Source: an uncultured Eubacteriales bacterium
GTDB lineage: Bacteria; Bacillota; Clostridia; HGM11514
Direction of reading: 5' to 3'
Length of the DNA: 12,165 nt
Assembly: GCA_902492655.1 (NCBI GenBank)
Contig: CABUMF010000053.1
Coordinates: 1-12,165, forward strand
Shown: positions 7,045-12,165 of the stretch, one piece after another
Position numbering within the stretch: the first letter of the stretch is position 1
Layout of the letters: the number at the start of each line of letters is the position of its first letter
Position numbers and translations under genes: made by a program
Notes under the pieces: model-generated
The model's input: only the letters and a program-made list of their open reading frames with translations
What the model was told of the DNA's origin: nothing
The model's database searches: none

Positions 7045-7920
7045 ATGGAAAAATATAAAAAGTTGAATATAACCGATAAGCCTATACATTTGGGAATTAT
7101 GGACAACATCATTGAAGATGTTGATGTTAAGGTTTCGGATCGTATTATAAGGCGCGTCGAACCCCATTGGCATGACTTCTACGAAATGGAGCTTATACTT
7201 GACTATGGCACCAAAACCGAAATAAACGGTAAAGTTTATGATATGCCGGTTGGAAGCATGGCGCTTATCACTCCCTCGGATGTGCACAGTTACTTTGATA
7301 TGGGCAGAGATATCGAGGTTCTTAATCTTGTGTTTGCCTCTAAAAGCCTGGAATACAATTCGTTCACATCAAATGTTCTATCGGGGGACAGCATTGTTTG
7401 CAATCTTCCTACACAAGTTTTTCAAAATATTGTTTTCCTAATAAAGAAAATTCACGAAGAAAGCATAAACAAAAATTTACTCAACAGAAGATATATTTCT
7501 TCCCTTTTGAGCTGCGTTATAATAGAATTGAAAAGGATTAAAAAAGAAGAAGGCGCAGAACAGACAGGCGAAGAATTTGATGCTGTTAGAAAAGCGCTTG
7601 TATTTATTAGAAATCATTTTAAGGAACCGCTTTCATTGGAGGATGTTGCGCATTTTATGAATGTATCCCCCGTTTATGCCAGCCGGCTTATTCAGCAGAC
7701 TCTCGGATTCGGATTTAAAGAGTATCTCATGGATTTACGCCTTAAATATGCCGCAAGTATGCTTATATATACTGAGGAAAGCATTTCAAATGTGGCGTAT
7801 TTTGCAGGCTATAGCACCGCCTCTTATTTTGCAAGGGGATTTAAGAAAAAGTACGGCATAAGCCCGGCAGAATACAGAAGTGAAAAACGAAAAAAAGTTG
7901 AATTTGAAGATGTTATATAA
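7045..7920 (+). CDS. AraC-family transcriptional regulator with cupin sensor domain
   Basis: The protein has 291 residues. Residues ~1-100 form an AraC-type cupin, seen from PHWHDFYEMELIL, the INGKVYDMPVGSMALITPSDVHSY segment and regular beta spacing; this part usually binds the sugar. Residues ~185-285 are the double helix-turn-helix DNA-binding domain. Its first helix pair is LSLEDVAHFMNVSPVYASRLIQ and its second ISNVAYFAGYSTASYFARGF, ending with the family signature KKYGISPAEYR. ATG 7045 is chosen for the perfect AGGAGGG eight bases upstream; an in-frame upstream TTG would need the promoter itself to be coding. It is divergent from the glycosidase operon, so it very probably activates that operon in response to a mannose-containing sugar or a degradation product. 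The inducer itself is inference. Confidence 0.93.
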   Translation: MEKYKKLNITDKPIHLGIMDNIIEDVDVKVSDRIIRRVEPHWHDFYEMELILDYGTKTEINGKVYDMPVGSMALITPSDVHSYFDMGRDIEVLNLVFASKSLEYNSFTSNVLSGDSIVCNLPTQVFQNIVFLIKKIHEESINKNLLNRRYISSLLSCVIIELKRIKKEEGAEQTGEEFDAVRKALVFIRNHFKEPLSLEDVAHFMNVSPVYASRLIQQTLGFGFKEYLMDLRLKYAASMLIYTEESISNVAYFAGYSTASYFARGFKKKYGISPAEYRSEKRKKVEFEDVI

Positions 7921-7926
7921 ATAATG

Positions 7927-7954
7927 AAGCCTTGATCTTATGACCAAGGCTTTT
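7927..7954 (+). terminator. Intrinsic terminator of the araC-family gene
   Basis: AAGCCTTG (7927-7934) pairs with CAAGGCTT (7945-7952), followed by TTTT. It begins 6 bases after the TAA. No U-run exists on the other strand, so it serves the plus strand. Confidence 0.85.
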
Positions 7955-7998
7955 AATAACATTGTAAAAAGTATTTACTTTATATGCTCCTCAATAAT

Positions 7999-8256
7999 CT
8001 ACTCGTGCAGAAAAACCTTAATATAAATCTTAACCCACGAGCCTTTCTTTTCTTTTGATGTAATCTTACCGAAAAGGAGCTTTCCTGCGTCCATCAGGCG
8101 AGCAAATATTACATTATCCTGCTTCGGCACATAACCGATTTTAACTCCGTCAACAGTCTTAATTATAATTGCTTGCTTATCATATCGGTTATCGGGTTCT
8201 CTGAAAAATTCAAGACAGTTCCCAAAAAGCCTCAATTTAATATATTTCACGGTCAT
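7999..8256 (-). CDS. HIRAN-domain protein, probably missing its N-terminus
   Basis: An 85-residue ORF has the HIRAN domain core: EFFREPDNRYDKQAI, DGVKIGYVPKQDNVIFARLMDAGKLLFGKI and a C-terminal WVKIYIKVF strand. HIRAN domains are small beta-barrels found alone in bacteria or fused to helicases, where they bind DNA ends. Stand-alone bacterial versions usually carry ~25-40 more residues before the REPDN motif (a first strand such as TGTxH), which are absent here. The ATG at 8256 has no ribosome binding site, and the reading frame is stopped 18 codons further upstream. Homology therefore breaks off at about 8256, where a repeat-rich segment resembling a mobile-element end begins. It is probably a 5'-truncated, non-expressed relic. 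The stop is TAG. Confidence 0.65.
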   Translation of the reverse strand: MTVKYIKLRLFGNCLEFFREPDNRYDKQAIIIKTVDGVKIGYVPKQDNVIFARLMDAGKLLFGKITSKEKKGSWVKIYIKVFLHE

Positions 8257-8258
8257 TT

Positions 8259-8511
8259 TGGCACAGCAAAATGGACAGAATGAAACCTCATTTTGTCAAA
8301 GTGAACGCAACCTGCATTGGCTTAAAAATATGTTGCGGTCACTATCTGCTTTTAATTTTAGTTATCTTCTCAATAGGTCAGGCGTTAAATTCACCTCATC
8401 TGCCGGTATTTTATGTAATCCCATCAATTCCATAAATCGAAGTATACTCTTGTCGGTTGTGGCTTCATATACAGGGATTTTGCAACCCCGAATATTAAAA
8501 TGTAATGGTTG
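8259..8511. mobile_element. Possible insertion-sequence remnant
   Basis: From 8259 (TG...) the sequence shows repeated CATTTTG (8254-8260, 8289-8295) and CAAAATG (8267-8273). It also has a stem-loop of GACAGAATGA (8274-8283) against TCATTTTGTC (8288-8297) with one G-T pair. Such clustered short repeats are typical of transposon ends, for example in IS21-like elements. About 100 bp inward is the stop of a degraded minus-strand ORF (8362-8511). No matching second end was found. The element identity is unproven. Confidence 0.3.
8362..8511 (-). pseudogene. 49-codon C-terminal remnant of an unidentified ORF
   Basis: In one minus frame 49 codons between a TGA (8512-8514) and a TAA (8362-8364) read as normal protein: IRGCKIPVYEATTD, SILRFMELMGLHKIPADEV, NLTPDLLRR. 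There is no ATG or ribosome binding site at its beginning. The composition (amphipathic helix, then a charged tail) looks like the C-terminus of a real protein cut off upstream. I do not recognise the family. It could belong to the putative insertion-sequence remnant or to a phage protein. Confidence 0.3.
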
Positions 8512-8785
8512 TCAAAATCTAATATATTGAGATTTCAACATCACTTGTGCAACCTGCCGATTTTTTCAATGAGTCCTGCTCATTACGAAAACCGTACGAC
8601 ATCTAACAACCCCTTGTAAATCAAGGGTTTTGATAATTTTTTTCTGATGCCACGATGCCATCGTTGCCCAACTTTTTCCACCAAATCACTGCTTTTTGGC
8701 AAAAATCACCGTCACTTGCCATCGAGCATTTTCTCTGCTAAAAATTATATTAAATATGTGGGAATTACATTATTCACAAAAAAAG
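8512..8785. other. Intergenic stretch with two hairpins, no recognisable gene
   Basis: Two inverted repeats stand out: AATGAG (8568-8573) against CTCATT (8579-8584), and CCCTTG (8611-8616) against CAAGGG (8622-8627), the latter followed by TTTTGATAATTTTTTT. The second could act as a plus-strand terminator, but no plus-strand gene precedes it. Minus-strand ORFs here are under 35 codons and lack ribosome binding sites. The region lies downstream of the Crp/Fnr gene and may hold its 3' end plus element scars. Confidence 0.4.
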
Positions 8786-9445
8786 TTACAATAATTTGAA
8801 ATTATTCTTTTCAAACTCAATTAAACCCTCATTGCGCATTTTACAGAGTTCATTTGACATAGCACTGCGGTCAACGGAAAGAAAATCTGCAAGCTGCTGA
8901 CGGTTAAATGGAATAGTTATTTTAGAGTTATTTTGCTTTTTTGCTTCTTCTGATAAATATGATATGAGTTTCTCTCGTGTAGAGCGCTTGGACATATGAC
9001 CGAGCTTCTGCACGAGTTTTCTGTTTTTCTCTGAAATTGCAAAAAACATATTTTGTACCACTATATTATGAAATCTGCAAGCAGATGGGCATGTTGTAAG
9101 TATTCGTTTTACATCAAAAAAAATAACCGTACTTTTTTCTATTGCAACCACATCATTGAGAACTGTGCCACTGTCGGGTGCAACATAGGCTTCGCCAAAC
9201 ATTTCTCCGACTGATATTTGACCTAATATACTGCGATTTCCCCAATAATCATCTTTTTGGATGTGTAAATTTCCATCAGCCAAAACGATTATATCGCTCA
9301 AATGTTCACCTTGCCTTATTACATATTCACCCTTGGAGAATTCACAAAGTCTTGCACCAAGGCACGAAAGCATAGATTCTATTTCATTTTCTCCAACACC
9401 GGAAAACATTTGTGTTCTTTTTAATATGGGAATAAATTTTTTCAT
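8786..9445 (-). CDS. Crp/Fnr-family transcriptional regulator (HcpR-like)
   Basis: This 219-residue protein has the Crp/Fnr layout. An N-terminal cyclic-nucleotide-binding-like beta-barrel (~10-120; FSKGEYVIRQGEHLSDIIVLADG, ISVGEMFGEAYV) is followed by a long dimer helix (~120-145) and a winged helix-turn-helix (~165-219; IPFNRQQLADFLSVDRSAMSNELCKMRNEGLIEF). There is no N-terminal cysteine cluster of the FNR type. The ATG at 9445 has AAAGGTG 6 bases upstream; in-frame codons before it include the promoter region. It is divergent from the ferredoxin-like gene and hcp, the setting of HcpR-type regulators that respond to nitric oxide or nitrite stress. That ligand is inferred from context, not from residues. 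A palindrome in its leader suggests autorepression. Confidence 0.88.
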   Translation of the reverse strand: MKKFIPILKRTQMFSGVGENEIESMLSCLGARLCEFSKGEYVIRQGEHLSDIIVLADGNLHIQKDDYWGNRSILGQISVGEMFGEAYVAPDSGTVLNDVVAIEKSTVIFFDVKRILTTCPSACRFHNIVVQNMFFAISEKNRKLVQKLGHMSKRSTREKLISYLSEEAKKQNNSKITIPFNRQQLADFLSVDRSAMSNELCKMRNEGLIEFEKNNFKLL

Positions 9446-9459
9446 TTTTATCACCTTTC

Positions 9460-9473
9460 GTTGTAAAAACAAC
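9460..9473. promoter_or_regulatory. Candidate Crp/Fnr operator, perfect 5-4-5 palindrome
   Basis: GTTGT (9460-9464), AAAA, ACAAC (9469-9473) is a perfect dyad with the 5-4-5 spacing of Crp/Fnr-family sites. Its centre, 9466.5, is 41.5 bases upstream of the predicted rightward start (9508) and 9-22 bases downstream of the predicted leftward start (9482). This suggests activation of the hcp-side operon and repression of the regulator's own gene. Confidence 0.6.
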
Positions 9474-9481
9474 CGACTTAT

Positions 9482-9517
9482 TTTAATTATTATACTATAA
9501 TATGTTCGTAAAGTCAA
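9482..9517 (-). promoter_or_regulatory. Promoter of the Crp/Fnr gene
   Basis: On the minus strand TTGACT (9517-9512) is followed after exactly 17 bases by TATAAT (9494-9489), a near-consensus housekeeping promoter. The predicted start is 9482, giving a 37-base leader that contains the palindrome. Confidence 0.75.
9496..9508 (+). promoter_or_regulatory. -10 and start of the small ORF/ferredoxin/hcp operon promoter
   Basis: A consensus TATAAT sits at 9496-9501, predicting a start near 9508. At 17-base spacing the -35 is CCGACT, a poor match, which fits a promoter needing a class II Crp/Fnr activator at -41.5. It is immediately adjacent to the -10 of the opposing promoter, so the two promoters cannot easily be occupied together. 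Confidence 0.6.
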
Positions 9518-9542
9518 TATAGCATTACAAAGCGGTGATAAA

Positions 9543-9674
9543 ATGAAACCTATTATTGATATTTTGCGTTATGGTGGAGAACCGCCAAAATCCCAAAATG
9601 ATGATATTAGATTTTGTTGCCCTGATAGTGATGTGGTTAATATTTTTAAGATTGAAACGGAGGAAATAATATGA
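9543..9674 (+). CDS. Small protein of 43 residues translationally coupled to the iron-sulfur protein
   Basis: The ORF starts at ATG 9543, with GCGGTGA 5-6 bases upstream, and ends in TGA at 9672-9674, which overlaps the next ATG (9671) as ATGA. The peptide begins MKPIIDILRYGGEPPK and contains RFCCPDSD with a Cys-Cys pair, then an acidic tail (KIETEE). It has no signal peptide or membrane segment. It is the first ORF after the operon promoter. Even codon use and stop-start overlap support real translation. I do not recognise it; the CC pair could bind metal or a cluster, but a leader role for coupling is equally possible. Confidence 0.6.
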   Translation: MKPIIDILRYGGEPPKSQNDDIRFCCPDSDVVNIFKIETEEII

Positions 9675-10372
9675 TTAGAAAAATTATTAAGATTGATGAA
9701 GAAAAATGTAATGGTTGCGGAATTTGTGTTGATGCCTGCCACGAGGGAGCTATCGAATTGATAGACGGAAAAGCAAAACTTACCCGTGAGGATTATTGCG
9801 ATGGTCTTGGAGATTGTCTGCCTGCATGCCCTACCGGTGCAATTACTTTTGAAGAAAGAGAAGCACCTGCTTATAATGAAAAAGCCGTACAAAAAGCAAA
9901 AGAGCAAAAGGCATCTGCACCACTTCCTTGCGGTTGTCCCGGAACTCAAACAAAATCTATCAACCGAGAAAGTTGTTCATGCACTGCACCGTCAAATACA
10001 GATAATGTAAGTCAGCTTTCCCAATGGCCTGTGCAGATTAAACTCGTACCGATAAATGCGCCATATTTTGATGGAGCTAATCTGTTGGTAGCCGCTGATT
10101 GTACTGCTTACGCATACGGAAATTTTCATAATGAATTTATTCGTAATCATATTACGCTTATCGGTTGTCCCAAGCTCGATGATATTGATTACACCGAGAA
10201 GCTGACTGCTATTATCGCAAACAACGATATAAAGAGTGTAACAGTAGTCCGTATGGAAGTACCTTGCTGTGGCGGAGTAGAATTTGCAGTAAAAAATGCA
10301 CTTCAAACAAGTGGTAAGTTTATTCCGTGGAGAATTATTGTGGTTTCAACAGACGGAAATATCATTGAATAA
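9671..10372 (+). CDS. 4Fe-4S ferredoxin-type protein associated with hcp
   Basis: This protein of 233 residues has an N-terminal ferredoxin domain. Cys13-x2-Cys16-x2-Cys19-x3-Cys23 forms one full cluster motif. The second motif reads Cys43-x2-Leu46-x2-Cys49-x3-Cys53-Pro, so one cysteine is replaced by Leu. A linker with CGC (87-89) and CSC (102-104) follows. The C-terminal domain (~115-233) contains DCTAYAYG, IGCPKLDD (Cys166) and PCCGG (Cys199, Cys200), probably another metal or cluster site. GGAGG lies 8 bases upstream of the ATG. It is a cytoplasmic electron carrier, most likely the reductant partner of Hcp, whose gene begins 32 bases downstream; this pairing between a Crp/Fnr regulator and hcp is common in Clostridia. 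The gene is intact although hcp is not. Confidence 0.88.
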   Translation: MIRKIIKIDEEKCNGCGICVDACHEGAIELIDGKAKLTREDYCDGLGDCLPACPTGAITFEEREAPAYNEKAVQKAKEQKASAPLPCGCPGTQTKSINRESCSCTAPSNTDNVSQLSQWPVQIKLVPINAPYFDGANLLVAADCTAYAYGNFHNEFIRNHITLIGCPKLDDIDYTEKLTAIIANNDIKSVTVVRMEVPCCGGVEFAVKNALQTSGKFIPWRIIVVSTDGNIIE

Positions 10373-10404
10373 TTTTATGAAGGTAACTATAAACGGATAA
10401 TCAA

Positions 10405-12009
10405 ATGTTTTGTTTTCAATGCGAACAGACGGTAGGCTGTAAGGCTTGCACCGGAGCTTCAGGTGTATGTGGAAAGAAATCTGATACTGCCTAGCTTCAG
10501 GACAAATTAACAGGCGCTCTCATAGGTCTTGCAAGGACAACTGAAGGCAATGAATAACTTGTAACCGAAGAAACCGATAAACTTGTGATAGAAAGCTTAT
10601 TCACAACGGTAACTAATGTGAATTTCAATAATGATACAATTAGCAAACTTATGGAGCAGATAGAAAAGGAAAAGAACAGACTTGTTCCAAATTGTCTGTG
10701 CTGTTCATCTTCCTGTGGAAGAAATGACAATTACGATATGAATGAGTTATGGAATGCAGACGAGGACATTCGTTCCTTAAAATCTTTGATATTGTTCGGC
10801 ATCAGAGGAATGGCTGCTTATGCATACCACGCTTTAGTCTAGGGTTGTCAGGATTAGGATGTAAACAAGTTCTTTTATAAGGCTTTATTTTCAATCGGTA
10901 TTAAAGATTGGGGTATGAATGAGCTTTTGCCGATTGTAATGGAGGTTGGCGAAATCAACTTAAAATGTATGGAGATGCTCGACAAAGCAAATACGGAAAG
11001 TTTTGGAAAGCCTGCTCCGACAGAGGTTGGCTTAACCATAGAAAAAGGTCCGTTCATTGTTATATCGGGACATGACCTTTACAACCTCAAGCAGTTACTT
11101 GAACAAACAAAGGATAAGGGCATCAGCATCTATACTCACGGAGAAATGTTACCTGCTCACGCATAACCCGAATTAAAAAAACACACTCATTTGAAAGGTA
11201 ATTTCGGTACAGCTTGGCAGAATCAGCAAAAAGAATTCGCAAACATTCCCGCACCGATTATATTTACAACTAACTGTCTGATGCCACCTAAATCAAGTTA
11301 TACAGACAGAGTGTTTACTACGGAAGTGGTATCTTACCCTGAAATCATACACATTGTAGAAGATAAGGACTTCACACCCGTAATTGAAAAAGCTCTTGCT
11401 CTGGGCGGTTATCCCACAGATATGCACTTTACAGGAATTAACGGTGGAGAAAAGGTTATGACAGGCTTTGCTCACAATGCTGTACTGTCTGTTGCAGATA
11501 CAGTTGTTGATACAGTGAAATCAGACGCAATCAAACATTTCTTTCTTGTAGGCTGTTGCGATGGAGCAAAACCCGGCAGAAATTACTACACTGAATTCGT
11601 TAAGCAAACACCTGAAGATAGCATCGTTTTAACACTTGCTTGCGGTAAGTATCGATTTAATGACCTTGATGTTGGTACAATCGGCGGACTTCCTCGTATT
11701 ATGGATATGGGACAGTGCAACGATGCGTATAGTGCAATCAAAGTTGCAGTTGCTCTTGCGGAAGCATTTGAATGTAATGTAAATGATTTGCCGCTTTCGA
11801 TGGTACTTTCGTGGTATGAACAAAAAGCAGTATGTATTTTACTCACACTTTTACATCTTGGCATAAAGAATATTATTCTCGGTCCATCACTTCCAGCATT
11901 TGTTTCTCCGAATGTTTTATCATTCTTGGTAGAGAATTACGGAATTTCACCGATAACAACACCTGAACAGGATTTGAAGATGTTATTAAAACAGTTCAAA
12001 AATAGATAG
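10405..12009 (+). pseudogene. hcp: hcp, hybrid-cluster protein, with five in-frame stop codons
   Basis: The 535-codon frame encodes a complete Hcp (hydroxylamine/nitric-oxide reductase type enzyme with a 4Fe-4S cluster and a hybrid Fe-S-O cluster) but contains internal stops at codons 30 (TAG, 10492), 51 (TAA, 10555), 146 (TAG, 10840), 151 (TAG, 10855) and 254 (TAA, 11164). There is no frameshift. The N-terminal cysteines (3, 6, 15, 22) and the hybrid-cluster ligands His223, Glu247, Cys291, Cys385, Cys413, Cys438, Glu472 and Lys474 are all present at family spacing (a constant shift of 21, later 22, against the Desulfovibrio numbering recalled from memory). From memory of the family, the stops replace Tyr (codons 51 and 254), Leu (146) and probably Glu (151). 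Residue 384 is Cys instead of the usual Gly beside the cluster cysteine. The ribosome binding site is weak. It is called a recent pseudogene, because TAA and TAG end neighbouring genes. Confidence 0.9.
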
Positions 12010-12040
12010 AAAAATCTCGTTGACCAAAATGGCAACGAGA
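12010..12040 (-). terminator. Intrinsic terminator for a minus-strand gene beyond the right edge
   Basis: TCTCGTTG (12015-12022) pairs with CAACGAGA (12033-12040), with further CCA/TGG pairing inside. On the minus strand the stem is followed by TTTTT (12014-12010). On the plus strand no U-run follows, so for hcp it is only a 3' stem. It begins right after the hcp stop. Confidence 0.65.
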
Positions 12041-12053
12041 AATGGGTAACAAT

Positions 12054-12084
12054 AAATATCCCCCCGTAAAACGGGGGGGTATTT
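12054..12084. terminator. 14-bp GC-cored hairpin
   Basis: AAATATCCCCCCGT (12054-12067) pairs with ACGGGGGGGTATTT (12071-12084) around an AAA loop, with one T-G wobble. The A/T-rich base of the stem could give a bidirectional terminator, though the T tract is short (TATTT). It lies 45 bases past the hcp stop. Confidence 0.55.
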
Positions 12085-12091
12085 CAGTTTC

Positions 12092-12150
12092 GGGCATAGC
12101 CCTAATACTGCTGGCAACGCACAAGTGCGTCTTTTTCTTGGCCTGCCAGC
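12092..12150. other. Cluster of nested stem-loops at the window edge
   Basis: Three inverted repeats are packed together: GGGC-ATA-GCCC (12092-12102); GCTGGC (12110-12115) against GCCAGC (12145-12150); and, inside the latter, ACGCAC-AA-GTGCGT (12117-12130) followed by CTTTTTC. The last could be a plus-strand terminator. The nested form suggests a structured RNA or the end of a mobile repeat. No coding sequence was supported here, and the window ends too soon to decide. Confidence 0.35.
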
Positions 12151-12165
12151 CATGCAATTATTACT

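Noticed and set aside
8258..8530. A plus-strand 90-codon ORF from TTG 8258
   Set aside because: It has a TTG start without ribosome binding site and no protein-like motifs; the opposite strand shows a better protein remnant (8362-8511).
8621..8722. A 33-codon minus-strand ORF starting at ATG 8722
   Set aside because: It lacks a ribosome binding site, has no recognisable domain, and its end overlaps the 8611-8627 hairpin. Too weak to annotate.
10405..12009. Reassignment of TAA/TAG to an amino acid to rescue hcp
   Set aside because: Several intact neighbouring genes end in TAA (453, 4753, 7920, 8786, 10372) and hcp itself ends in TAG. The stop positions would correspond to different residues in the family (Tyr, Leu, Glu), so a single recoding does not fit.
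11191..12009. The open 3' half of hcp as an independent gene starting at TTG 11191
   Set aside because: It has no ribosome binding site, and the frame continues upstream homology without a break. It is simply the part of hcp after the last internal stop.

Overview
The window looks like chromosome of an AT-rich anaerobic Bacillota of the class Clostridia, probably a gut-type Oscillospiraceae/Lachnospiraceae relative. The reasons are strong AGGAGG-type ribosome binding sites, low GC, a Crp/Fnr - ferredoxin-like - hybrid-cluster-protein (Hcp) locus typical of anaerobes, and a compact carbohydrate operon with a divergent AraC-type regulator. No rRNA, tRNA or CRISPR array was seen.

Region 1 (1-7954) is a glycan-use locus. 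An AraC/cupin regulator (7045-7920, +) stands divergent from a minus-strand operon. That operon holds a cytoplasmic glycosidase-like protein resembling DUF6259 (4753-6894), whose end overlaps by 8 bp a GH92 alpha-mannosidase-family enzyme (2778-4760). Behind them, from its own promoter, lies a secreted protein built from two 300-residue units (453-2651), followed by a second secreted protein with the same module that runs off the left edge (1-332). The GH92 protein carries Gln where mannosidases of the family have the catalytic acid Glu. This is the signature of the branch that cleaves mannose-1-phosphate-6-mannose links, so the locus may handle phosphorylated (for example fungal) mannan. The araC/operon gap contains a 12-bp direct repeat with 21-bp period, placed as an AraC-type activator site for the glycosidase promoter.

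Region 2 (7955-8785) is a scarred stretch. It has a HIRAN-domain gene that seems to have lost its 5' part exactly where an insertion-sequence-like end begins, a 49-codon remnant of an unidentified ORF, and two hairpins. No intact gene is seen from 8257 to 8785.

Region 3 (8786-12009) is a nitrosative-stress type locus. It comprises a Crp/Fnr regulator (8786-9445, -), a divergent 43-codon small ORF (9543-9674), an iron-sulfur protein (9671-10372) and hcp (10405-12009). One palindrome (9460-9473) sits at -41.5 for the rightward promoter and just downstream of the start site of the regulator's own promoter, so one site can explain both activation of the operon and autorepression. The hcp gene is full length and in one frame with all cluster ligands, yet has five internal TAA/TAG codons. 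It is therefore called a pseudogene, although the complete absence of frameshifts is notable.

Region 4 (12010-12165) contains a minus-strand terminator, a 14-bp GC-cored hairpin and a nested stem-loop cluster reaching the window edge, perhaps an RNA or the end of a mobile repeat.
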